Assembly: GCA_031253495.1 (NCBI GenBank)
Contig: JAIRWC010000037.1
Coordinates: 51,898-115,897, forward strand
Direction of reading: 5' to 3'
DNA length: 64,000 bases
Origin: Oscillospiraceae bacterium
Lineage (GTDB): Bacteria > Bacillota > Clostridia > Oscillospirales > Ruminococcaceae
Made by a program: the position numbers and the translations under genes. The notes below the pieces were generated by a model. The model worked only from the letters and a program-made list of their open reading frames with translations. It was not told the DNA's origin and made no database searches. Positions 18,360 to 26,719 of this stretch are shown here, one piece after another; position 1 is the first letter of the stretch; the number at the start of each line of letters is the position of its first letter.

Positions 18360-19313
18360 CTATATAAACAGCGGCGACACCGGCTTATCCGAATAGATTC
18401 TCTCGATTGCCTGCGCCAGCAATTCCGCGGAGGAAAGCGCTATGATTTTATCAATCAGCTTTTCTTCGGGAATACGGATGGTGTCAAGCAAAATCAATTT
18501 TTTTAAATACGACGCCTCAATCAATTCGACGGCGTTTCCCGACAGGACGCCGTGGGTGGCGGAGGCGTAAACCTCGCTCGCGCCGCCCGTTTCAATAAGC
18601 GCCTTTGCCGCGTTGCATAACGTCCCCGCCGTATCCACCATATCGTCGACGATAATAACGCGCTTGCCCTTAACGTCGCCGATAATGTTCATAACCTCGC
18701 TTGTGTTGGCTTTGTTCCTGCGTTTGTCTATGATTGCGAGACCCGTGCCTATCCTCCGGGCGAAGTTGCGCGCCCTCGTTACCGAGCCGAGGTCGGGCGA
18801 AACGCAAATAAAATTATCCGTTTTGAACAATTCTTTAAAATGCGGCGCCAAAAGCGACACGCCCTGTAAATGGTCGAGAGGAATATTGAAAAATCCTTGA
18901 ATTTGCGGCGAATGTAAGTCCATCGTCAACATTCTGTCCGCGCCCGCCACGGTAATCAAATCCGCCACCAGCCTTGCGGAAATGGCGTCGCGCGCCTTGG
19001 CTTTCCTGTCTTGGCGGGCGTAGCCGTAATACGGCATTACCGCCGTAATCCGCCCCGCGCTCGCCCGTTTGAACGCGTCAATCATAATCAGCAGTTCCAT
19101 TAAATGGTCGTTTACGGGTTCGCTGGTGGACTGCACCACGAAAACGTCGGAACCGCGCACGCTTTCCTTTATATTAACCGAAATTTCCCCGTCGCTGAAC
19201 GTGCCCACCTCCGCCTCGCCCAAAGGAAGCCCCAGATTGCTCGCTATGTTTTGAGCTACTTTCGGGTTTGAATTGGCGGTGAAAATTTTAATGTCTTTAC
19301 CGTGCAGATTCAT
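18360..19313 (-). CDS. prs: Ribose-phosphate pyrophosphokinase
   Basis: Makes PRPP from ribose 5-phosphate and ATP (317 residues, class I). Visible are the N-terminal IKIFTANSNPKVAQ, the flexible-loop region YARQDRKAKARDAIS, the PRPP-binding VIIVDDMVDTAGTL and the DLHSPQIQGFF segment. It is 12 nt downstream of glmU, a common Firmicutes pairing. PRPP feeds the his, trp and purine genes in this window. Confidence 0.97.
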   Translation of the reverse strand: MNLHGKDIKIFTANSNPKVAQNIASNLGLPLGEAEVGTFSDGEISVNIKESVRGSDVFVVQSTSEPVNDHLMELLIMIDAFKRASAGRITAVMPYYGYARQDRKAKARDAISARLVADLITVAGADRMLTMDLHSPQIQGFFNIPLDHLQGVSLLAPHFKELFKTDNFICVSPDLGSVTRARNFARRIGTGLAIIDKRRNKANTSEVMNIIGDVKGKRVIIVDDMVDTAGTLCNAAKALIETGGASEVYASATHGVLSGNAVELIEASYLKKLILLDTIRIPEEKLIDKIIALSSAELLAQAIERIYSDKPVSPLFI

Positions 19314-19325
19314 TTCGCGGCTCCT

Positions 19326-20705
19326 TTATTTGTCTTTCCTTTCGTAATTCCTTCCCCAGTTCTCCTTTATATTCATCTGCGCGCGCTCTATGGCGAGGCT
19401 TCCGTCGGGAACGTCGCGGGTTATCGTGGAACCCGCCGCGGTGGTCGCGTCCGCCCCCACTTTTACGGGGGCAATCAAATTGGTGTTGCACCCGATGAAA
19501 GCGTTATCCCCTATGACCGTGCGATGCTTCTTTACCCCGTCATAATTGGCGGTAACGCTCCCGCACCCGAAATTGACGCCGCCGCCCACGTCGCTGTCCC
19601 CGATATAGGTCAAATGCGCGATTGCCGTTTTTTCGCCTATTGAGGAATTTTTCACCTCGACAAAATCCCCTATTTTCACGTCTTTCCCCAAAACCGTTTT
19701 AGGGCGCAAATGCACGAAAGGACCGGCTTTCACGTTATCCTCTATAACCGATTCGTACGCCTGCACGTTGTTCAGCGTTACGTTTTTTCCTATTTCACAG
19801 CTATCGATAAGCGTGTTGGGTCCGATGACGCAACCGCTGCCGATAACCGTTTCGCCTTTGATAATCGTGTTGGGCATAATCAGCGTATCCTTCCCGATAA
19901 CCGCGCTGCGCCCGATAATGGAGCTTTCGCCGATTATGTCCACGCCGTTGTCCAAATGGCTGTCTATTATCATTTCGGCGGCGATTTTATTGAGCAGGCG
20001 CAGCGCCCGCCGGCTGTTCGCGCCCAACGTAACGTTGCCGTTTGCGGTTTTATAGGCGCCTATACCGGTTCCGGCGCGTTCGGCGAGCAGTTCGACGGTG
20101 TCCGTCAGATAATATTCGCCGCTTTTATTGTCGTTGTCAAGTTTGGGCAGAACGTCAAGCAGACTCCCCGCGTTAAACCAATACGCGCCCGAGTTGACCT
20201 CGGTGATTTCCCTTTGTTTGTCCGTGCAGTCCGCTTCCTCGATTATACCGATTACCCGGTCGCCTTTACCCCGCAAAATTCTGCCGTAACCCGTCGGCGC
20301 GGGCGTTTCCGCCGTGATGACCGTAACGGCGTTGCCCTGACTTTTATGAAGCTCGTAAGCGCCGTTAATCGTTTCCTCATCCATAAAAGGCGCGTCCCCG
20401 CACACCACCAAAACGTCGCCTTGCCGCTCCCGCAGAAGGCTTTCCGCCTGCATAACGGCGTGTCCCGTCCCCTTGCGTTCCGCCTGCAGAAAGGTTTCGC
20501 ATTTGTATTTTTCAAGACGCTTTTCTATCAATTCGGCGTTGTTCCCGATAATAACGCCTATCCTTTTTATACCGGAAGCCTTTACGCTGTCAAGCACCCA
20601 CACCAGCATGGGCTCAAAAGCGACTTCCATAAGCACTTTCGGTTTTTCGGTCTTTAACCGCTTGCCGTCGCCCGCCGCAAGCACGATACAGGTTTTTTTA
20701 GCCAT
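19326..20705 (-). CDS. glmU: Bifunctional GlcNAc-1-P uridyltransferase / GlcN-1-P acetyltransferase
   Basis: Makes UDP-GlcNAc for peptidoglycan (459 residues). The N-terminal pyrophosphorylase domain shows LAAGDGKRLKTEKPKVL and VVCGDAPFM. The C-terminal left-handed beta-helix carries many hexapeptide repeats (VIGKDTLIMPNTIIKGE) and the acetyltransferase region HLTYIGDSDVG. AGGAG precedes the ATG. It lies in the run yerC-like, methyltransferase, glmU, prs. Confidence 0.97.
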   Translation of the reverse strand: MAKKTCIVLAAGDGKRLKTEKPKVLMEVAFEPMLVWVLDSVKASGIKRIGVIIGNNAELIEKRLEKYKCETFLQAERKGTGHAVMQAESLLRERQGDVLVVCGDAPFMDEETINGAYELHKSQGNAVTVITAETPAPTGYGRILRGKGDRVIGIIEEADCTDKQREITEVNSGAYWFNAGSLLDVLPKLDNDNKSGEYYLTDTVELLAERAGTGIGAYKTANGNVTLGANSRRALRLLNKIAAEMIIDSHLDNGVDIIGESSIIGRSAVIGKDTLIMPNTIIKGETVIGSGCVIGPNTLIDSCEIGKNVTLNNVQAYESVIEDNVKAGPFVHLRPKTVLGKDVKIGDFVEVKNSSIGEKTAIAHLTYIGDSDVGGGVNFGCGSVTANYDGVKKHRTVIGDNAFIGCNTNLIAPVKVGADATTAAGSTITRDVPDGSLAIERAQMNIKENWGRNYERKDK

Positions 20706-20730
20706 ACGGTTCTCCTTGAATGTGTTATTT

Positions 20731-21492
20731 TCACTTTTTCACGCATACGAACGCCGCTTTTTCGCAATTTTCGCCGCCCTCGTCCCTTGTCATAAAATCA
20801 TAAACCGCCTTAACCTCAAACCCCGCCTCTTCCGAAACGGCGCGGATTAAGCCGAGCGGATAAGCCTTTTCGCGGATTTTCTCCGTATAACGGTCGTACA
20901 CGCCGTTTTCGCGCTCGTTGAATATATCCAGCGTTATGTCAACGACGCCGTTATTTTTATAACGATTGCTCCACACGCAATAAACGCCGCCCGAGCGTTT
21001 GACGAACACGTTGTCGCCCAAAACCGACTTATGCTTGAAAATCGTATTCACGTCGAAGACAAACGCCCCGCCCGCGTTCATAAACAGGGAAACGCGGTTA
21101 AAGGTCTTTGACAGCGCGGCTTCGCCCGGCAAGTGATTTAACCCGTCCAAAGAACAAACCGCCGCGTCAACGGTTCCGTAAAGGTCTAATTCCCTCATGT
21201 CCTGGCATATATAAGCCACGCCGTTCGACGGTTTCCCCGCCGCCGCGCCGAGCATTTCCGGGGAAGCGTCCGCGCCTATCACGTTCCAACCGCGTTCCGC
21301 CATAAGAAGCGACAGCGTTCCCGTGCCGCACGCCAAATCAAGCAGTATGCCGAAACCGCCGGAAACGGATTCGGCAAGCGCGGAAAATTCCTTAATCAAG
21401 CCGTGGTAGTATTCCGCCAAGGCGGGATAACGGACGTCGCCCGTCAAAACGTCGTAGAACCTCGCGAAATCCCCGTAACCCTCACTCCTCAT
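20731..21492 (-). CDS. Class I SAM-dependent methyltransferase
   Basis: A 253-residue predicted methyltransferase. The SAM-binding motif LLDLACGTGTLSLLMAERG is followed by VIGADASPEML and CSLDGLNHL. The N-terminus YGDFARFYDVLTGDV is typical of a small-molecule methyltransferase group common in Clostridia. It starts inside the last codons of the YerC-like gene (11-nt overlap), so translation is likely coupled. The substrate is unknown. Confidence 0.8.
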   Translation of the reverse strand: MRSEGYGDFARFYDVLTGDVRYPALAEYYHGLIKEFSALAESVSGGFGILLDLACGTGTLSLLMAERGWNVIGADASPEMLGAAAGKPSNGVAYICQDMRELDLYGTVDAAVCSLDGLNHLPGEAALSKTFNRVSLFMNAGGAFVFDVNTIFKHKSVLGDNVFVKRSGGVYCVWSNRYKNNGVVDITLDIFNERENGVYDRYTEKIREKAYPLGLIRAVSEEAGFEVKAVYDFMTRDEGGENCEKAAFVCVKK

Positions 21493-21778
21493 GCTTCTTG
21501 AGCCGCCCGAACACCATATCGTAGCCGTCGTTCCCGAATTGTAAGGAGCGGTTCACGCGGCTGATTGTCGCGGTGGAAGCCCCCGTCTTCCCGACTATGT
21601 CGTTGTAGACGTGCTTCTCGCGCAGCAGCTTCGCCACGTAAAGCCTTTGCGAGATGGATTTCAATTCCCTGACGGTGCAGACGTCCTCAAAAAAAGCGTA
21701 ACACTCATCCTCCGTTTTAAGCTGCATTATCGCCCTAAACAGATAATCGGTGTTCGCGTCCTTTACCCTTTTGTTCAT
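21482..21778 (-). CDS. YerC/TrpR-like DNA-binding protein
   Basis: A 98-residue protein of the TrpR-related YerC/YecD family. CYAFFEDVCTVRELKSISQRL is the family signature, and GKTGASTATISRVNRSL is a helix-turn-helix. The track starts at a TTG inside the promoter; the ATG at 21778 gives the usual family length. It heads a run with a methyltransferase, glmU, prs and two CPBP genes. Family members resemble TrpR in fold, but Trp binding is not established, and no link to the trp operon in this window is shown. Confidence 0.82.
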   Translation of the reverse strand: MNKRVKDANTDYLFRAIMQLKTEDECYAFFEDVCTVRELKSISQRLYVAKLLREKHVYNDIVGKTGASTATISRVNRSLQFGNDGYDMVFGRLKKHEE

Positions 21779-21824
21779 AACGCTCGAAAACCGCCTTTCC
21801 GATAAATTTAACGCTCCTCGCTTA

Positions 21825-21853
21825 ATTTTATCACTATAAAGCGGGAAAGTCAA
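21825..21853 (-). promoter_or_regulatory. Sigma-A type promoter for the yerC-like/glmU/prs run
   Basis: On the minus strand TTGACT (21853-21848) and TAAAAT (21830-21825) are 17 nt apart. It diverges from the PilZ promoter about 60 nt away. Confidence 0.7.
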
Positions 21854-21915
21854 TACCCGCCGCCCGTTTTCGCGAAATTTATAAAAATGTTTTTTAGATA
21901 TTTTACAAAATTATA

Positions 21916-21944
21916 TTGACATTCCTCCCGTTATGTGTTAAAAT
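21916..21944 (+). promoter_or_regulatory. Sigma-A type promoter for the PilZ gene
   Basis: TTGACA (21916-21921), a 17-nt spacer and TAAAAT (21939-21944). The start codon lies only about 19 nt beyond, so the leader is very short and carries AAAGGAGGGGGG. Confidence 0.75.
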
Positions 21945-21962
21945 CTTACAAAAGGAGGGGGG

Positions 21963-22346
21963 ATGGTTTTTATGGCTGGGGCAAGCGAGAGACGCGCGTA
22001 TATACGCGATAATTGCGACGAAGACTCTTTTATAGGCTCTAAAATCAGCGCCGACGGGAGGAATTGGCTTGATGTTGAAGTGTTTGATTTTTCTGCCGGC
22101 GGACTGAAATTTTGCCTGGGCAAGGATTCCGAATATAAAACGGACGACGTTTTATATTTTGAGCTTGTCATTGACGAGTTTCCCACCCAAATCGAAATAA
22201 AGGCTCAGATTATAATCCGCAGGGTCGAGCATCACAGCGACGGGCAGGTCTTTTACGGGGCCGCTTTCACGAAAATAAATCCTAATTTGCGTATCTGCAT
22301 AGATGAAATTATTTTATATAAAAAAAGACAGTATAAACAAGCCTAA
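21963..22346 (+). CDS. PilZ-domain protein, putative c-di-GMP receptor
   Basis: Single-domain PilZ protein of 127 residues. The two c-di-GMP contact motifs are present: RRAYIR (RxxxR) near residue 10 and DFSAGGLKF (DxSxxG) near residue 38. It is followed by a beta-barrel with FYGAAFTKI. A second ATG at 21972 is also possible; the ribosome binding site fits either. It is a lone gene with its own strong promoter and terminator. It may act downstream of the EAL protein at 60415-62739, though that is inference. Confidence 0.85.
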   Translation: MVFMAGASERRAYIRDNCDEDSFIGSKISADGRNWLDVEVFDFSAGGLKFCLGKDSEYKTDDVLYFELVIDEFPTQIEIKAQIIIRRVEHHSDGQVFYGAAFTKINPNLRICIDEIILYKKRQYKQA

Positions 22347-22375
22347 ACAGGGGGCGGTCTTGGTCGCTCCTTACG

Positions 22376-22414
22376 AAAAAATGCCCTTTATCCCGCTTTG
22401 GTAAAGGGCATTTT
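22376..22414 (+). terminator. Bidirectional terminator between PilZ gene and gpsA
   Basis: AAAAATGCCCTTTA pairs with TAAAGGGCATTTT across a short loop, with A-run before and T-run after. It lies between convergent genes and can stop both transcripts. Confidence 0.85.
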
Positions 22415-22450
22415 CGATTTTGCTCAATAAACCTCCCCGGAAAAGGAGGC

Positions 22451-23452
22451 CTAATCCGTCCAGAACCGTTCCCGCTCGTCCTTTTGCGGCCGTTCCATAA
22501 GCGCGCGCAAAGCGTCCTTCGGTTTCGCCCCTTCGTAGCACAGCCCGTAAAGCTGCTCAAAAATAGGGACGTCAACCCCTTTTTCCCTCGCTAACCGCAA
22601 AGCTATCCTTACGCAGTCGTATCCCTCGACCGTCCCCACGCTTTTTACCGCCTCCTCGGCGGACATCCCGCGCCCTATCAAAATCCCCGCGCGATGATTG
22701 CGCGAATGTTTTGACGTGCAGGTTACTATTAAATCGCCCACGCCCGCCAATCCGGTGAAGGTTTGCCATTTCGCGCCGAGCGCGGTTCCCAAACGCTTTA
22801 TCTCGGCTAACCCCCTTGTCATAAGCGCGGCGACGGTGTTGTCGCCCAACCCCATTCCCAAAGCTATTCCGCAGCAAAGGGCGATGGGGTTTTTTAACGC
22901 GCCGCCCAGTTCGCAGCCGATTAAGTCGTCGTTGACGTATATGCGAAAACTGTTCGTCTGTAACGTCCTTTGAATGTATTCGGCGCTTTCCCTGTTTGAA
23001 CTCGCCGAAACCACCGTCGTCGGAATCCCCCGCCCGACCTCTTCGGCGTGGCAGGGACCCGTCAGCGCCACAATGGGATTGCCGGGTATGCGCGAACCGA
23101 TTACCTCGGAGAACCGCCCCCCGCTTTCCCCGGCGAAGCCTTTCCCCGCGTTTACGATTACGGCGTTTTCGGGAATGTACGGGGCGGCTTCTTCCGCTAC
23201 TTCCCTCACAAATTTTGAAGGAATGGCGAATATTATTATCCGGGCTTTCTTTATGAGGGAAATATCGGTGGTAAATTCAATGCCTTCGGGGATTTTCACG
23301 CCGGGCAAAAGCCGTTTATGCTCCCCGTCGCGCCTGATTTCCTCTATTTCGCCGGAGAATTTGGTATAAGCGGTAATTTTATGCCCCGCCCCGTGCCATA
23401 AAACCGAAAGCGCGGTTCCGAAACCGCAGCCTAAAATCATTATATCGGCCAT
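22451..23452 (-). CDS. gpsA: Glycerol-3-phosphate dehydrogenase [NAD(P)+]
   Basis: Reduces dihydroxyacetone phosphate to sn-glycerol 3-phosphate for phospholipid synthesis (333 residues). The N-terminal NAD-binding motif reads MILGCGFGTAL. ALTGPCHAEEVGRGIPTT and the catalytic lysine region GGALKNPIALCCGIALG are conserved. It is third in der-plsY-gpsA, 12 nt after plsY, whose product uses glycerol 3-phosphate. Confidence 0.96.
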   Translation of the reverse strand: MADIMILGCGFGTALSVLWHGAGHKITAYTKFSGEIEEIRRDGEHKRLLPGVKIPEGIEFTTDISLIKKARIIIFAIPSKFVREVAEEAAPYIPENAVIVNAGKGFAGESGGRFSEVIGSRIPGNPIVALTGPCHAEEVGRGIPTTVVSASSNRESAEYIQRTLQTNSFRIYVNDDLIGCELGGALKNPIALCCGIALGMGLGDNTVAALMTRGLAEIKRLGTALGAKWQTFTGLAGVGDLIVTCTSKHSRNHRAGILIGRGMSAEEAVKSVGTVEGYDCVRIALRLAREKGVDVPIFEQLYGLCYEGAKPKDALRALMERPQKDERERFWTD

Positions 23453-23464
23453 AATACCTCCGCG

Positions 23465-24124
23465 TTATGCTTTTTCGCCTAATTTCTTCTCTTTTTTATC
23501 GATGAGACGGCGAATGTTTTTCTTGTGTTTTACAATCAGAAGCAACGCGATTACCGCCGTGAAGATTGCCGCCGTTAAAGAATCCGCTCTTGATTCCACG
23601 AGCCCCCGCTTCACATAAACGCATACCGGAAGCGCCGCCGCCGCTATTACCGAACCGAGCGAGACGTATCGCGTAAGCACGACGATAAGGATAAACAGCG
23701 AAAGTAAAATCAAGGCGGAAATCCAATCAACCACGAACAAAGCCGAAACCGTTACCAAAACGGCTTTCCCGCCTTTGAACCCGTAATAAACGGGGAATAT
23801 ATGCCCCGTCACCGCCATAAGCGCGGCAAGCCAGCTTACATAAGACAAAGAGCCGCCGCGGTAAAAGACGTCAATACCAAGCGCGTAATAAAACGCCAGC
23901 CGCGCGAGCATAACGGATATTACCCCCTTGAGCGCGTCGAACGTCAAAACGGCTAAGGCGGCGGTTTTCCCTTGCGTGCGGAAAGTATTTGTAAGCCCGG
24001 GGTTGCCGGAGCCTTGCTTGCGTATGTCGCTTCCGCTTTTCAGTTTGGCGACGATTATCGCGGGGTTTACGGAGCAGATAAGATAAGGCGCGATTATCGC
24101 GAACGCGACGCAGGCGTATAACAT
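23465..24124 (-). CDS. plsY: Glycerol-3-phosphate acyltransferase PlsY
   Basis: Membrane enzyme that acylates glycerol 3-phosphate from acyl phosphate, 219 residues with about five to six hydrophobic segments. Conserved loops are SGSDIRKQGSGNPGLTNTFR, GHIFPVYYGFKGGKAV and a third basic motif. The usual GNxGATN reads GNPGLTN. It lies between der and gpsA, a typical Firmicutes arrangement that places two consecutive phospholipid steps together. Confidence 0.94.
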   Translation of the reverse strand: MLYACVAFAIIAPYLICSVNPAIIVAKLKSGSDIRKQGSGNPGLTNTFRTQGKTAALAVLTFDALKGVISVMLARLAFYYALGIDVFYRGGSLSYVSWLAALMAVTGHIFPVYYGFKGGKAVLVTVSALFVVDWISALILLSLFILIVVLTRYVSLGSVIAAAALPVCVYVKRGLVESRADSLTAAIFTAVIALLLIVKHKKNIRRLIDKKEKKLGEKA

Positions 24125-24152
24125 GAATTGTCTCCTTTTATCCGGTTTCGGT

Positions 24153-25472
24153 TCAGTCTCCCCTCTCGCGGGGAATTATTTTTATGGGGGTGGCGTTCAA
24201 TCCGAACGCCTCCCTTATTTGGTTTTCAATGTACCTCATGTACGAAAAATGGAACAAACCCAATTTGTTGCAGAACACCACGAACGTCGGCGGTTTTACG
24301 CCCGCCTGCGTCATATAGTACAGCTTGAGCCTGCGCCCGCGGTCGGACGGCGGCTGAACCCGCGCCGTCGCGCGGGCAAGCAGTTCGTTCAGTCTGCCGG
24401 TGCCGATACGCGTCAGGTTCTGCTCGTACGTCAGTTTGATAAGCTCGAAGAGCTTATCAATTCTTTGTCCCGTTTTCGCCGAGATAAACACGGACGGCGC
24501 GTAGGACATGAACGAAAAAACCTCGGCTGATTTTTTGCGGTACGCGTCCATGGTTTTGCCGTCTTTTTCGATAATGTCCCATTTATTGACGGCGATTACG
24601 CTCGCCTTGCCCCTTTCGTGGGCGAACCCGCTGATTTTGCTGTCCTGTTCGGTGAACCCCGCTTCGGCGTCCGTCATAATTACGCAGACGTCGGCGCGCT
24701 CTATCGCCGACAAAGCCCGCAAAACACTGTAATATTCCACGTTTTCGCTGACCCTTGACTTACGCCTCACCCCCGCCGTGTCAATCAGCAGGAATTTTTC
24801 GCCGTTCCTCTCTATAACCGCGTCAATCGCGTCCCTCGTCGTTCCCGCCATATCCGAAACGATTGAACGCTCCTCCCCCGCGATTTTATTGACAAGCGAG
24901 GATTTTCCGGAATTAGGTTTGCCGATTACCGCGATTTTTATCAAATCGTCAAAAACGCCGGGCTTTGCGTCTTCCGGCGGCAACAAATCCACAACGGCGT
25001 CAAGCAGGTCCCCCGTCCCGTGCCCGTGGACGGACGAAACGGCGTAAGGTTCCCCCAAGCCGAGGTTGTAAAATTCATAGAAATCCGGAACGGTATCCCC
25101 GACGTTATCGCATTTATTGACGCATAACACCACCGGTTTCCCGCTTTTTTGCAAAATGGCGGCGACATCCTTGTCGTTTGCCGTAACCCCCCCGCGAACG
25201 TCCGCCACGAAGACGATGACGTCCGCGCTGTCAATGGCGAGCCGCGCCTGTTCCCTCATTTTCGCGAGGAGCGCGTCTTTTGAAAGGGGTTCAATCCCGC
25301 CCGTGTCAATCAGCGTGAGTTCGCGCCCGCGCCAGTCGCTTTTCCCGTACAGTCTGTCGCGGGTTACTCCGGGCGCGTCGTCCACGATTGCTTGGCGCGT
25401 TCCGGTTAATTTATTGAAAAGGGTCGATTTCCCGACGTTGGGGCGTCCGACGACAGCGATTAAATTACCCAT
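24153..25472 (-). CDS. der: Ribosome-assembly GTPase Der (EngA)
   Basis: Double-GTPase factor for 50S subunit assembly, 439 residues. Two G domains in series show P-loops GRPNVGKSTLFN and GKPNSGKSSLVN, with DTGGI/DTAGV switch motifs and NKCD/NKWD specificity motifs. A C-terminal KH-like domain follows (MTQAGVKPPTFVVFCNK). First gene of der-plsY-gpsA. A repeat element lies just upstream, between it and immA. Confidence 0.97.
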   Translation of the reverse strand: MGNLIAVVGRPNVGKSTLFNKLTGTRQAIVDDAPGVTRDRLYGKSDWRGRELTLIDTGGIEPLSKDALLAKMREQARLAIDSADVIVFVADVRGGVTANDKDVAAILQKSGKPVVLCVNKCDNVGDTVPDFYEFYNLGLGEPYAVSSVHGHGTGDLLDAVVDLLPPEDAKPGVFDDLIKIAVIGKPNSGKSSLVNKIAGEERSIVSDMAGTTRDAIDAVIERNGEKFLLIDTAGVRRKSRVSENVEYYSVLRALSAIERADVCVIMTDAEAGFTEQDSKISGFAHERGKASVIAVNKWDIIEKDGKTMDAYRKKSAEVFSFMSYAPSVFISAKTGQRIDKLFELIKLTYEQNLTRIGTGRLNELLARATARVQPPSDRGRRLKLYYMTQAGVKPPTFVVFCNKLGLFHFSYMRYIENQIREAFGLNATPIKIIPRERGD

Positions 25473-25488
25473 TGCAAATTTCCTTTAC

Positions 25489-25574
25489 CGGCGAACCGGG
25501 TTTGCGCCGTCGCGGCAGCGCACCGCGCCCACAGGCGCGGAATCCCCGTTTCTCATAAACGAGAAACGGTATTA
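25489..25574 (+). repeat. Composite palindromic intergenic repeat (copy R5)
   Basis: Closely matches 5137-5234 in sequence and orientation. The GC palindrome reads GCGCCGTCGCGGCAGCGC, then a linker leads to CCGTTTCTC/GAGAAACGG closed by a 6-nt loop. It ends one base before the immA stop codon. The loop of the last hairpin is shorter than in copy R4. Confidence 0.78.
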
Positions 25575-25575
25575 G

Positions 25576-26238
25576 TCACGGTATAAGCGCGCGTTCCCGC
25601 GGGTAAAAACGGTTTGCCCTTTTCAGATACGCCTCTATCGGAACGCGGTACTTTTCAAGGAGTTCGCGCCGCAGATACGGCGAAAGGCGGCGTTTCCCGC
25701 TTAACGCGGCGATTCTTGAACAAGCCGCTTTCATCGACACGTTGAACAGGCGGCTTATCTCAACCGCCGTAATCCCTTTATTCAACCCCGAAGCCAAAGC
25801 CGATATAACGGGTTCCGGCATGAGCAGCTCCGCCGCGAAGCCGTTCGCCTCGCGCTCTTCCGCCTCGCCGTCGCCGCGATGCCCCAAAACGATATGCCCC
25901 ACTTCATGCGCCAGCGTCCAGTTGAGCCGCTTGTTTTCGGGGTTTACGGCGTTCGTTGAACGGTGGGCGTTCGGCTTGTAGGAAGAACGCGCGTCGGTTA
26001 AAATCAAAAAAACGCCGTTATAAGCGACCGTGTAACCGTCGCGGAAACAGGGCGATGGCAACAGCGCCTTCAGCGGAACACCCGTCAGTTTCGAGTAATT
26101 TTGAAAGGTATCGAAATAGATTTTCCCGTCGAACCGCATTTCGGAAACGTCAGGCGAAAAACTCGCGGTATCTTGCGTTAAAAGCAACTCGCGCGCCGCG
26201 TCCCCGTAATTTTCGCGCCTTAAAAATCCTGTCGTCAT
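25576..26238 (-). CDS. ImmA/IrrE-family zinc metallopeptidase
   Basis: A 220-residue protein of the ImmA/IrrE (COG2856) family. The zinc motif LAHEVGHIVLGH (HExxH) and the downstream EREANGFAAELLMP Glu ligand are intact. A C-terminal helical region with SRLFNVSMKAACSRI resembles a winged helix. Family members inactivate a partner XRE repressor by cleavage, as ImmA does for ImmR. It is 6 nt downstream of such a repressor gene, so a repressor/antirepressor pair is the likely role. Confidence 0.88.
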   Translation of the reverse strand: MTTGFLRRENYGDAARELLLTQDTASFSPDVSEMRFDGKIYFDTFQNYSKLTGVPLKALLPSPCFRDGYTVAYNGVFLILTDARSSYKPNAHRSTNAVNPENKRLNWTLAHEVGHIVLGHRGDGEAEEREANGFAAELLMPEPVISALASGLNKGITAVEISRLFNVSMKAACSRIAALSGKRRLSPYLRRELLEKYRVPIEAYLKRANRFYPRERALIP

Positions 26239-26244
26239 TTTTAT

Positions 26245-26562
26245 CTACAATCCCTTTGCTTTTAAATAATTGTCAATGGTATCCCTGAACGTTTCCAAAA
26301 GGAAACGCCTGTCCGTTTCGGGAACGAAAGCGAGATGCCGCGCCAAAAGCACGATTTCGGGATTGTCGGTATCGTGTCCCAGCAAAAAGTCGACGGACAC
26401 CGAAAAATAATCGGCGAGCCTTTGCAGCGTTCCGGTATCGGGGGTGCGCTTGCCCGTTTCCCAATTCCCAACGGTTCCCTGCGTTACTCCCATTTCGCGC
26501 GCCAACCGGGTTTGGCTTATATTCTTCAGTTCCCTTAACTGTTTTAATCTTTGTGCGAACAT
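26245..26562 (-). CDS. XRE-family transcriptional repressor
   Basis: A 105-residue regulator. The N-terminal lambda-repressor-like helix-turn-helix is complete (KNISQTRLAREMGVTQGTVGNWETGKRTPDTGTLQRLADYF), followed by VSVDFLLGHD and a short helical tail. The ATG at 26562 gives the conserved start MFAQRLKQLRELK; the track start lies upstream of the promoter -10. A perfect palindromic operator sits in its own promoter, so autorepression is likely. It pairs with the downstream ImmA-type peptidase, as in mobile elements such as ICEBs1. Confidence 0.9.
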   Translation of the reverse strand: MFAQRLKQLRELKNISQTRLAREMGVTQGTVGNWETGKRTPDTGTLQRLADYFSVSVDFLLGHDTDNPEIVLLARHLAFVPETDRRFLLETFRDTIDNYLKAKGL

Positions 26563-26584
26563 AAAAATCTCCCCTTTTCCGGTG

Positions 26585-26613
26585 ATTATATCACATTTTG
26601 TGATAAATGTCAA
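26585..26613 (-). promoter_or_regulatory. Consensus promoter of the XRE-immA operon
   Basis: On the minus strand TTGACA (26613-26608) and TATAAT (26590-26585) with a 17-nt spacer, a perfect sigma-A promoter. An operator fills nearly the whole spacer. Confidence 0.85.
26589..26605. promoter_or_regulatory. Palindromic operator of the XRE repressor (site O1)
   Basis: TATCACA-TTT-TGTGATA, a perfect 7-3-7 inverted repeat inside the -35/-10 spacer of the XRE promoter, overlapping the -10 by 2 nt. A weaker copy is at 26669-26685. Confidence 0.75.
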
Positions 26614-26660
26614 CAGATTATATAAAAAAATGTGCGATATCACGAAAAGAAATAATGTTA

Positions 26661-26689
26661 TTGACTAATATGTCGATGTGTGATATAAT
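26661..26689 (+). promoter_or_regulatory. Consensus promoter of the divergent small gene
   Basis: TTGACT (26661-26666) and TATAAT (26684-26689) with a 17-nt spacer, facing away from the XRE promoter. Confidence 0.8.
26669..26685. promoter_or_regulatory. Degenerate operator (site O2) in the divergent promoter
   Basis: TATGTCG-ATG-TGTGATA. The right half is identical to O1 and the left half matches 4 of 7. It sits 2 nt after the -35 and overlaps the -10 by 2 nt, exactly the register of O1. Confidence 0.55.
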
Positions 26690-26719
26690 AATCAAAAACA
26701 CCGCGAAAAGGAGCATTTT

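Noticed and set aside
19710-20657. 315-aa plus-strand ORF opposite glmU
   Set aside because: Antisense shadow; composition typical of a reverse-frame artefact.
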